A stretch of DNA of 9,999 bases from the NCBI GenBank assembly GCA_011043895.1, contig DRBZ01000105.1:1-9999 (forward strand). The letters are read 5' to 3'. The stretch is from Candidatus Cloacimonadota bacterium. GTDB lineage: Bacteria > Cloacimonadota > Cloacimonadia > JGIOTU-2. Below, piece by piece: positions 1-6,419 of this stretch (the stretch's first letter is position 1; every line of letters begins with the position of its first letter). Position numbers and translations under genes: made by a program. The notes below the pieces were generated by a model, which made no database searches, was not told the origin of the DNA, and saw nothing but the letters and a program-made list of their open reading frames with translations.

Positions 1-59
1 AGTAAATTTGATAATCTATACTTAAATAAATTTGGCTCTGATATCTCTTTTTTTATCAT
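1..59 (-). CDS. Possible 5' fragment of a leftward gene, product unknown
   Basis: Reading leftward from an ATG at 59-57, the frame stays open to the window edge and gives 19 residues (starting MIKKEISEPNLFKY). A purine-rich GAGAG lies about 8 bases upstream of the ATG and could be a weak ribosome binding site. The PNLFKY stretch resembles the opening of some PD-(D/E)XK nuclease-family proteins, which often begin with a similar NLF-Y motif. The following residues (RLSNL) do not continue that pattern, so no function is assigned. An open stretch this short can easily occur by chance in AT-rich DNA. Confidence 0.25.
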   Translation of the reverse strand, partial: MIKKEISEPNLFKYRLSNL

Positions 60-183
60 CGTAAACTCTCAGCTTTTTGCACTTCTCTGCATTTTTTTTG
101 GGAGTTTTGTACCTACTTAAATACTCGAAGTCAAGTTATTCGTCAGCATTTGGGATTTTTTTCAGGGGAGATTAAGTATATTT

Positions 184-290
184 GTCATTCTGAATGAAGC
201 GAAGCGTAATGAAGAATCTATCAAATGTGTAAAACTAACAAATCAGGGAGATCCTTCGCAGCAAATTGAAATTTCCTGTTCGAGGATGAC
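184..290. repeat. Inverted-repeat element, copy 1 (GTCATTCTGA type)
   Basis: The left arm (184-219) begins GTCATTCTGA and ends GAAGAATCT. The right arm (249-290), read on the minus strand, begins GTCATCCTCGA and ends GAAGGATCT. The arms therefore share conserved outer ends (GTCATYCT) and inner ends (GAAGRATCT), with variable middles of 36 and 42 bases and a 29-base spacer. The same ends recur in copy 2, about 124 bp to the right. Dispersed repeats opening GTCATTCTGA and closing GAAGAATCT are widespread in intergenic DNA of several bacterial phyla, as far as I recall. As RNA the element would fold into a long, interrupted hairpin. It encodes nothing recognisable. Confidence 0.75.
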
Positions 291-307
291 AATAAGAAAA
301 AACGATT

Positions 308-401
308 ATCATTCTGATGCCGAGTTATCGGCAGAAGAATCTCGCAGAAGTAGTCAACTACCTGGGAGATCCTTCGGTCATTGCATTCCCTCAAGGATGA
401 C
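308..401. repeat. Inverted-repeat element, copy 2, beside malQ 3' end
   Basis: The left arm (308-342) starts ATCATTCTGA, one base off the copy 1 start, and ends GAAGAATCT. The right arm (367-401), read on the minus strand, starts GTCATCCTTGA and ends GAAGGATCT. Both arms are 35 bases and 19 positions match by eye, concentrated at the ends. The 24-base spacer carries its own small hairpin, GTAGT-CA-ACTAC (350-361), at the apex. The element lies 33 bases beyond the malQ stop codon, so malQ read-through RNA would contain it. It could protect or end that transcript, but there is no U-tract typical of an intrinsic terminator. Confidence 0.75.
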
Positions 402-433
402 AATTATTGTATTGTTCTTATTGATCGATGACA

Positions 434-1924
434 CTATCGATTATATTTCTCAGCCAATTTCCCAAGCTCAACACTGATATCATCATCAATCATATCCCAC
501 GTAAACCGCCATACCCAGTTATCTCCCACAGTTCCAGGTCGGTTCATTCGTGCTTCTTCACCCAGACAGAGTATATCCTGCAGTTGAATGATCGTCCAAA
601 TAGAAGGCGTAGAATACGCACACTCGATCATCTGCCAGCACATTGATTTACTCTCATCAAAATCAATATAATTGGTAAGAGTCTTATAAATGCCTGGTTC
701 ATACTTCTTCATATTCAGAAACCAGGTTTTAATCGTATCATTATCATGCGTGCCCGGATAGGTAATAGAGTTTTCCTCAAACTCGTGAGGTCGCTGGTCA
801 TTCGATGCAAAGGAATACTGTAGAATTTTCATACCTGGCAGATCGAATTCATGACGAAGCTCATCAACGCGCGGAATAATGATACCGAGATCTTCAGCAA
901 TAATTGGCAGTTCACCAAGATGCTTCTTAATGGTCGCAAAGAAGTCAGCATCCGGACCTTTGCCCCATTCGCCTTTTTGGGCTGTTTTTGAGCCGGGTTT
1001 CACCTTCCAGTAACGGATAAATCCAATAAAATGATCGATACGCATATAATCAACAAGTGTAAGTAAGCGAGAAATCCTTTCCCGCCACCAAAGATAATCA
1101 TTCTGCTTCATTTTATTCCAATTATAAAGTGGATTACCCCAGAGCTGCCCTTCTTTGGAAAACTCATCAGGTGGTACTCCGGAAATGACCGTTGGATTAC
1201 CTTCATCATCAAGATAAAAAAGATCCTGCTGCACCCAGACATCAGCACTATCAAAGGACACGAATATCGGAATATCACCTACAATTTCAACGTTCTTGCT
1301 ATGTGCATATTCATGAAGTTCTTTCCACTGGATCGAGAAGAGATATTGTTCAAACTTGTAATATCTGATGCGTTCTGCCAGTTTGTTTCTCCAAAGGATA
1401 AGTTCCTTGTCCATTCGCCTTCGAATACCCTCTTCCCACGTATTCCAGGAAGCATAGTCAAATTTCTCACGTAATGCTGCAAACAAGCTGAAATCATCGA
1501 GCCAGGAAGTATTTTCATAACAAAATGCATCAAAATCAGATAAAGATTTATGAGGTAATGTATCCTGAAATTTCTGAAATGCCTTTTTGAGTATACGATT
1601 TTTATATTCAATGATTTTATAGAACACAACTTTATGCTCATCAAATCCTTGAGGTGCTTTAATATCGTCTGCTTTTAGAAATCCTTTCTCAACAAGTTTT
1701 TCTGGGCTGATGAGATACGGATTACCTGCAAATGCTGAGATGGGATTGTACGGAGAATTGCCATATCCCGGATAGTTGAGAGGAAGAATTTGCCAGAGCT
1801 TTTGCTCGGATTCAGCCAGGAAATCGACAAATCTATAAACATCTGTACCTAGATCACCAATACCGTAATTTGATGGTAATGATGTGGGATGTAAAAGCAC
1901 TCCACATGAGCGTTTGAATTTCAT
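434..1924 (-). CDS. malQ: 4-alpha-glucanotransferase (amylomaltase, GH77)
   Basis: A cytoplasmic enzyme that transfers alpha-1,4-glucan segments between maltodextrins, releasing glucose, in maltose/maltodextrin or glycogen metabolism. The 496-residue length is typical of the compact Thermus-type amylomaltases. The start MKFKRSCGVLLHPTSLPS and the GNSPYNPISAFAGNPYLI block (residues 55-72) are GH77 hallmarks. The catalytic set is complete: nucleophile D297 in YMRIDHF, acid/base E344 in IIAEDLG, and D394 in GTHDND. The C-terminal NRPGTVGDNWVWR block (461-473) is also present. AAGAGG precedes the ATG by 5 bases, supporting this start. It appears monocistronic, divergent from the unknown lipoprotein gene, with no other glycan genes in view. 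Nothing is truncated or frameshifted. Confidence 0.96.
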   Translation of the reverse strand: MKFKRSCGVLLHPTSLPSNYGIGDLGTDVYRFVDFLAESEQKLWQILPLNYPGYGNSPYNPISAFAGNPYLISPEKLVEKGFLKADDIKAPQGFDEHKVVFYKIIEYKNRILKKAFQKFQDTLPHKSLSDFDAFCYENTSWLDDFSLFAALREKFDYASWNTWEEGIRRRMDKELILWRNKLAERIRYYKFEQYLFSIQWKELHEYAHSKNVEIVGDIPIFVSFDSADVWVQQDLFYLDDEGNPTVISGVPPDEFSKEGQLWGNPLYNWNKMKQNDYLWWRERISRLLTLVDYMRIDHFIGFIRYWKVKPGSKTAQKGEWGKGPDADFFATIKKHLGELPIIAEDLGIIIPRVDELRHEFDLPGMKILQYSFASNDQRPHEFEENSITYPGTHDNDTIKTWFLNMKKYEPGIYKTLTNYIDFDESKSMCWQMIECAYSTPSIWTIIQLQDILCLGEEARMNRPGTVGDNWVWRFTWDMIDDDISVELGKLAEKYNR

Positions 1925-1974
1925 ATTAACCTCTTGAAATAATGTTGATTAGGTAATTGATTTTGGATGAAGCA

Positions 1975-2052
1975 TGTCAATGTTCTTAGTTAAGGAAAAT
2001 CTGCTGCCAAATGTAACAAATAAATGAATTAAGATGCATGATATTATTGACA
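1975..2052. promoter_or_regulatory. Divergent spacer with two outward TTGACA boxes
   Basis: A perfect -35-like TTGACA lies on the minus strand at 1980-1975, facing malQ. A second lies on the plus strand at 2047-2052, facing the lipoprotein gene. They stand about 50 and 55 bases from the respective ATG codons. Neither is followed by a good TATAAT at 16-18 bases: the candidate at 2070-2075 (TTCATC) and those near 1950 are poor. They are promoter candidates only, unless this organism's housekeeping sigma factor uses a different -10. Confidence 0.25.
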
Positions 2053-2107
2053 GCTGATTCGTACTTCCTTTCATCGCAGGAAAGTAAATAATCATGAGGA
2101 GTATTAT

Positions 2108-2941
2108 ATGAATAGGATTGTAAAAAGCTTACTATCTCTCATAATCTTAATTTCGCTGATGTCCTGTGCAACAACCAAACAGGTGGAACAACCAAAGAAT
2201 TTCTGGATCGATGATGATTACTTCCACCAGGATTGTGTAATCACTCCACAACCGGGAGATGGCGTCATCAAAGCTAAAATCGATGGAGAGTGGAAGGAAT
2301 ATAAGCTTGTGACATTTCCTGACAAATTTATGGAGTGGAACATAGAGAAGCGGATAGAGACACTTGATAGATTCCTTAATATGCAACCACCGGAACTTGC
2401 AGGACCACACAATGGGATTGTCGCGACCTATGGATATGAACGAGATGATTCACAATTCAAGCTGAACAATGCAGTGAAAGGAATGGGATTCTTACCGAAA
2501 GCAGAGAAACTTCCGGAACTTATAGCGCTTATGGAAGAAACCAATGATTCATCATTTGTAAAGAAATTGGAAACATTACGATATTTTTATTCGAATGTTG
2601 ATTCCCTGTTTGACCTGGACAGGCAAGTGTCTCTTGAGTTGTACTCAACGCCTGAGTTTGAAACACAATCTTTCCTCAACCAGATGACTCATCCTGTATC
2701 GACAATTGTGTATCTTGATATTCCATCCTATAAACTAAAAACCATATCACGTCTATTACATCCTGATGATCCAGATCTCACAGATTATGAGAAGTTAGTT
2801 GTTCGCTACATCAACGATGTGCATAGTTATTTTCATGGGAAATTCCCAAGAGATTATCCTGCAGTGATATACTTTGTATCGGAGATCTATGATAATTCTC
2901 CAGGCAGAAGTGATGCAATGGGACGACGAATCGTTCCGTAA
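2108..2941 (+). CDS. Predicted lipoprotein of unknown function
   Basis: I do not recognise this 277-residue protein. The N-terminus is a clear lipoprotein signal: MNRIVK, a hydrophobic run at residues 8-17, then a lipobox LMSC with C20 as the lipidated cysteine, so a membrane-anchored envelope protein is expected. After a short linker (TTKQVEQPKN) the mature part is acidic and rich in aromatics, with no transmembrane segment and no motif I can match to an enzyme. There are two mature cysteines, C20 and C43. The middle (about 95-175) looks helical, and the C-terminal third has many Tyr, Asp and Pro residues. AGGAG (2097-2101), 6 bases before the ATG, fixes the start. It stands alone, divergent from malQ and convergent with the foldase operon, and ends 24 bases before the shared terminator. 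Residue composition and codon use look normal for the window, so it reads as a real gene. Confidence 0.85.
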   Translation: MNRIVKSLLSLIILISLMSCATTKQVEQPKNFWIDDDYFHQDCVITPQPGDGVIKAKIDGEWKEYKLVTFPDKFMEWNIEKRIETLDRFLNMQPPELAGPHNGIVATYGYERDDSQFKLNNAVKGMGFLPKAEKLPELIALMEETNDSSFVKKLETLRYFYSNVDSLFDLDRQVSLELYSTPEFETQSFLNQMTHPVSTIVYLDIPSYKLKTISRLLHPDDPDLTDYEKLVVRYINDVHSYFHGKFPRDYPAVIYFVSEIYDNSPGRSDAMGRRIVP

Positions 2942-2964
2942 ACTGGTATTTGCAAAACAAAATT

Positions 2965-2988
2965 AGGTTCGATCTTTCAATCGAACCT
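2965..2988. terminator. Bidirectional intrinsic terminator
   Basis: A perfect 9 bp stem, AGGTTCGAT/ATCGAACCT, encloses a six-base loop (CTTTCA). On the plus strand it is followed by TTTGT. On the minus strand it is followed by AATTTTGT. It sits between the stop codons of the plus-strand lipoprotein gene (2941) and the minus-strand foldase gene (3014), about 25 bases from each, as expected for a terminator shared by convergent transcripts. The T tracts are short, so efficiency may be moderate. Confidence 0.8.
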
Positions 2989-3013
2989 TTTGTAGAATAA
3001 TTCTGATTCTTTA

Positions 3014-4282
3014 CTACTCGATAATCTCTACATATATCTCATTTTTAAGTTCGTCGAGCCAATCTTGAATTGCTTGCTGCTGTTTTTCCTGAAATACAAG
3101 TTGTTCGATTTGAGAAGAGATCTCTTGATACTCATAGGATCGAGGTTCTACATAACCAATATTCTTAAAAATGTAATAGGCACCTTCAAGCTCAATCACA
3201 TCGGTACTTTCGCCTTCTTCAATTTCTACCAAAATACTTCCAAACTGTGGTATTTGTGCAAGCTGATCAACAGGATATTCTTCGATGGAGAAGTTCTCTT
3301 TACATACACCCGTAGAGTCATTGAGCTGTTGTCCGAGTTCAACAAAATCTGCACCCTGTGCGAGCTGTGAATGGATATCCTCGATCATTTTCCTGGCGAT
3401 TTCCTGATCCTCTTCGGACATATTGACTTCGACAAGAATATGTCGGGCTTTGATCTCGCCATCTCGAATATCATCAACTCTAATAAGATGATAACCAAAT
3501 TCTGTCAAAACTGGCTCACTGACTTCACCGACATTCAAGGCAAAAGCTGCATCTTCAAATTCTTTAACCATTGAACCACGGGCAAAATAACCGAGATCAC
3601 CTCCCTGTGCAGCAGAAGGACATGCTGAGTACTCTTTTGCCAGTTCTTCAAAATCAGTTCCTTTTTTCAGCTCATCCTGTATTTTCTCAATCTTTTCATA
3701 AGCATCACTAAGACTCTTGTCACCTACACCTGTTTCAACTGATATTTCTGCTATTTTTACCATGCGTGGGCGTTTTGGCAAACTGTCCAGATGAGTTTCG
3801 TAATAGTTTCGCTTTTCATATTCTGCGACGTTCAGGTTTGCAAAGACTTCCTGCTGAAGGAGCTTATCACGTACTACCTGAATTTTTATCTGATCACGAT
3901 ACATATCTTTTAGACCATCGAGAGTAAGTCCCTCTTGCTGAAGAACCTGCATGAATTGCTCATAAGTCGGGAATTGCGCAATAATATTCTGAATAATCCT
4001 ATCCAGTTGCATTTCGATCTCAGGCTCAGTCGCAGTAATATCTTCACGTTCTGCTTTTTCTGCGATCAATTTTTCTTCAATAAGAAGTTGCAGCACTTCT
4101 TCTTTACTAATATTCTCCCCAAAAGGAGCAGTTGCTTTCCAGTCCTGAAAATTCTTCTCGACCTGGGATTGAAGTATGATTTGATTGCCCACTATAGCTG
4201 CAACGCCGTCAACCTCTTCAGCTAAGAGTAACGAAGAAACAACCACACTCAAAATTCCGACTATACAAATAAATTGTTTCAT
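3014..4282 (-). CDS. surA: Periplasmic SurA-type chaperone / peptidyl-prolyl isomerase
   Basis: A secreted foldase expected to escort outer-membrane proteins through the periplasm and isomerise prolyl bonds. The 422-residue length and order match SurA. A Sec signal peptide (1-21, likely cut after SLLLA) is followed by the SurA hallmark [19 protein letters not shown] (24-42) and a helical chaperone domain to about 165. Parvulin domain 1 (about 172-272) is intact, with the core [14 protein letters not shown] (220-233) and the closing FGYHLIRV. Parvulin domain 2 (about 276-376) starts well (KARHILVEV), but the active-site loop is replaced by [15 protein letters not shown], so it is probably inactive. 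A C-terminal helix returns to the chaperone domain. Cysteines C221 and C327 fall at equivalent places in the two domains and are the only ones in the mature protein. It is last in the mfd operon, 11 bases after its neighbour, with TAGGAT as ribosome binding site in the gap. Confidence 0.9.
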   Translation of the reverse strand: MKQFICIVGILSVVVSSLLLAEEVDGVAAIVGNQIILQSQVEKNFQDWKATAPFGENISKEEVLQLLIEEKLIAEKAEREDITATEPEIEMQLDRIIQNIIAQFPTYEQFMQVLQQEGLTLDGLKDMYRDQIKIQVVRDKLLQQEVFANLNVAEYEKRNYYETHLDSLPKRPRMVKIAEISVETGVGDKSLSDAYEKIEKIQDELKKGTDFEELAKEYSACPSAAQGGDLGYFARGSMVKEFEDAAFALNVGEVSEPVLTEFGYHLIRVDDIRDGEIKARHILVEVNMSEEDQEIARKMIEDIHSQLAQGADFVELGQQLNDSTGVCKENFSIEEYPVDQLAQIPQFGSILVEIEEGESTDVIELEGAYYIFKNIGYVEPRSYEYQEISSQIEQLVFQEKQQQAIQDWLDELKNEIYVEIIE

Positions 4283-4293
4283 GAAAAATCCTA

Positions 4294-5082
4294 TTAATAA
4301 ATTTTAACTTTATAGCTTATTTGCAGACTATCCAGTGCATTTGCAAGAAATTCTTCACGCTTCTGTTCAATTAGAATATTGTACAGAGAATCACTGATAT
4401 TCTGGAATGGAATTGCTTGCTCTTCATTAATGGTGTTCAGAAGTTGAACGATCTTGATAACACCTTCATCCTCAATTATACGAATATGCCAACGTTGCAT
4501 GCCAGAAATGAAATCCCAGAATGCAGGAGTTACATCATTACTGCTGATAGTTTTAACAGTATAATCTCTCCCGAGATTCTTTGCTACCACATAAAATGCC
4601 TCACCCTCGTTGAAGAGAGTTATCGCAGAATCAGAGATAGTCCAGTTAGGGGCAATAAACTCTTGTATTTTGTAGAAACGTCTGTTCCGCAAGAAATCAT
4701 TTCTATGTAGATTATAATAATCAAAAACTTCATCAGTATTCACATAGACATTTTTCAATTGCTGGGCAAGAAGTTCATTTGCCAGTAATGTACGCTCTGC
4801 ATATTTTATATTGAATTTTACTTCAGGTTTTTTATGGAGCCCTCTTTTTTTTGCTTCTTCTGCGAGTAGAGTTATTTCAATCCAGTCATTGATCACTTTA
4901 TTTTTCTGTTCAGGTGTGGCGGTTTGCCATTCCTCTTCTGTGAACAAGCTACGGAATTCATGCTCATAGAGTTTCTGATCATTCACCTCAGCAACGATCA
5001 CGCTTTTATTTTCCTCTTTATTGCATTGCACAAAACTTAAAATAACTGCAATAAGCAGAACAAAGTTATAGATTTTTTTCAT
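4294..5082 (-). CDS. SurA-like lipoprotein with degenerate parvulin domain
   Basis: A 262-residue envelope protein. MKKIYNF, a hydrophobic run and FVQC give a lipoprotein signal with C20 as the anchor. Gln at -1 is unusual for a lipobox, but the cysteine is well placed. Residues 28-130 look like a SurA-N-type chaperone domain: [16 protein letters not shown], then [18 protein letters not shown], then [15 protein letters not shown]. Residues 135-215 follow where a parvulin domain normally lies and keep echoes of it ([29 protein letters not shown]), but the SxxPSxxxGGDLG core is absent, so catalysis is unlikely. It starts 17 bases inside the end of the preceding gene with only a weak CGAGA site, which suggests translational coupling. 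A holdase or partner role for the other two foldases is my inference. Confidence 0.75.
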   Translation of the reverse strand: MKKIYNFVLLIAVILSFVQCNKEENKSVIVAEVNDQKLYEHEFRSLFTEEEWQTATPEQKNKVINDWIEITLLAEEAKKRGLHKKPEVKFNIKYAERTLLANELLAQQLKNVYVNTDEVFDYYNLHRNDFLRNRRFYKIQEFIAPNWTISDSAITLFNEGEAFYVVAKNLGRDYTVKTISSNDVTPAFWDFISGMQRWHIRIIEDEGVIKIVQLLNTINEEQAIPFQNISDSLYNILIEQKREEFLANALDSLQISYKVKIY

Positions 5083-6409
5083 AGGTCTCGATAGTGATAT
5101 TGTATTGATCTATTACATTCTGGAACCATTGTTCATATTTCTGGTTGCTAAGTTCATTATTGATGTCATCACGTACATCTTCGAGCTTTTGTACAACTCC
5201 ATCGACCGTGAAATCTTCTTTGTGGTCGTTGTAGAATTTTTCGATCTCTGCGTCCGAAACCTGTATCGAGGGATAGATCACATTGGTGAAAACCTGTTGA
5301 ACCACATAGTCATCATAGTTCTTATCAAATTCTTGAGATTGTGCTTCCCATTGCGAAACAAAATTCATAGAATTCTCGTAATTTTCCTTAACAGCTTTCT
5401 GATAGAGGAATTCCTGAAGTGCGATCTGTGTGGCAATATCCTCGAAGTCGAGAATATCAAGGGATTGCAGCTGTTGTTCTGTGAGGAAGAAATCGAGATA
5501 CTTTTTCAATGTTCCCCACGTGAGTACCATATTACCTTTAGAGGCTATGACAAGGTTGTTCTGAGCACTGGAATTGGAATCGAGAGCTTTTTGTAGATTT
5601 GCGCTATTGATTGTAAGATCTGTTTTAAAACTCTTAAGGAATTCATTTACATAAGATCCTTCCTTTTCATTCTTAATATCAGCACCAACTTCTTCTATGA
5701 TCTCGGTTATAGAGGGATCTTCATAACGCCTGATTATATAATACCCATAGTCTGTTAAAATTGGTTCAGTAAACTCTCCAACATTTGGCATTCTTTCATT
5801 TGTTGGGAGGATGCTTTGCAGTACGTCATATTTAATGAGCTCACCTTTATTATCAGGTGTTCTATATGCTTTATCCACATACTTCTTTTGCACTTTTTCA
5901 AAATCAGATCCGGTCTGCAGTTTGTCATATGCTTGGTAGATCTTCTCCCGAGCAGCTGTTGTGTCTTCCTGGCTGGGTATGAATATGGTTTTAATCTTTA
6001 CATAGGGATTATCCTGCACATAGGCAGTATAATCTTTTTCTGTGATATCTGTATTCTTTTTTGCCATATCTTCCAGCATAGCATTGATAAGAAGCTCCTT
6101 TTTCAGCTCATTTCGTTGCCATTCGAAATCTTCTTTAAAATCCGGATCATTTACCATTCCAGTTTTCTGTGCATAGATTTTTACAACTTCATTATTTATG
6201 AGTTGATCAAGGATTAGATTTGTATCTTCCGAGGATAGCTGGAATCCATATTGTGATGCCATTTCATTTATGTCTGAAAGATAAATCTCATTCTCATTGA
6301 CTTTTGCGATGAGTTTATCCGTTGCTTTACCAACGAAATTGTTTATGATAATGAGTGCTGCAGCTACAACAATGATAATAACAGCAATTATTTTTGTAGA
6401 TTTTTTCAT
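5066..6409 (-). CDS. Membrane-anchored PpiD/SurA-like foldase
   Basis: A 447-residue protein with an uncleaved-looking N-terminal anchor (KK start, hydrophobic residues 7-23, then INNFVGKA with no good signal-peptidase or lipobox site). It is therefore probably tethered to the inner membrane facing the periplasm, like PpiD. A SurA-N-type chaperone segment follows (LIAKVNENEIYLSDINEMA at 33-51, LILDQLINNEVVKIYAQKTG at 65-84). A parvulin-like domain lies at about 136-231 (VKIKTIFIP, GSDFEKVQKKYVDKAYRTPDNKGEL, GEFTEPILTDYGYYIIRRYE). Its active-site loop is YRTPDNKGEL rather than the usual SxxPSxxxGGDLG, so activity is uncertain. The C-terminal half resembles a second helical chaperone module (VSDAEIEKFYNDHKEDF at 384-400). 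AGAAGG, 4 bases before the ATG, lies in the 10-base gap after mfd. It is the second gene of the operon. Confidence 0.82.
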   Translation of the reverse strand: MKKSTKIIAVIIIVVAAALIIINNFVGKATDKLIAKVNENEIYLSDINEMASQYGFQLSSEDTNLILDQLINNEVVKIYAQKTGMVNDPDFKEDFEWQRNELKKELLINAMLEDMAKKNTDITEKDYTAYVQDNPYVKIKTIFIPSQEDTTAAREKIYQAYDKLQTGSDFEKVQKKYVDKAYRTPDNKGELIKYDVLQSILPTNERMPNVGEFTEPILTDYGYYIIRRYEDPSITEIIEEVGADIKNEKEGSYVNEFLKSFKTDLTINSANLQKALDSNSSAQNNLVIASKGNMVLTWGTLKKYLDFFLTEQQLQSLDILDFEDIATQIALQEFLYQKAVKENYENSMNFVSQWEAQSQEFDKNYDDYVVQQVFTNVIYPSIQVSDAEIEKFYNDHKEDFTVDGVVQKLEDVRDDINNELSNQKYEQWFQNVIDQYNITIETYEKNL

Positions 6410-6419
6410 TAAACCTTCT

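Larger units (their letters stand above)
1..433. other. Intergenic region left of malQ
   Basis: Apart from the possible gene fragment at 1-59 and the two inverted-repeat elements at 184-290 and 308-401, I see nothing assignable here. Bases 60-183 are AT-rich with several T runs (for example 91-99) and contain no convincing reading frame or RNA gene. Short open frames across 221-477 overlap the repeats or the malQ 3' end and show no protein-like composition. Confidence 0.6.

Noticed and set aside
424..441. ATCGAT-GACACT-ATCGAT hairpin over the malQ stop codon as a terminator
   Set aside because: The stem is only 6 bp and self-palindromic, and no T tract follows on the minus strand (CAATAAG), so terminator function is not supported.
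286..646. Short plus-strand open frames spanning the repeats and the malQ 3' end
   Set aside because: They cross the inverted repeats and the malQ coding region in antisense and have no ribosome binding site or protein-like pattern.
2065..2082. TTCCT/AGGAA inverted repeat upstream of the lipoprotein gene
   Set aside because: A 5 bp stem with an 8-base loop is within chance expectation, and it has no partner features of a riboswitch or operator.
5105..5596. 163-residue open frame on the plus strand
   Set aside because: It lies wholly antisense to the membrane-anchored foldase gene, and its Ile/Leu/Phe-rich composition is what antisense reading of AT-rich coding DNA gives. No ribosome binding site was seen.
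5816..6217. 133-residue open frame on the plus strand with hydrophobic stretches
   Set aside because: Antisense to the same foldase gene. The apparent membrane segments are an artefact of reading Lys/Glu/Asp-rich codons on the opposite strand.
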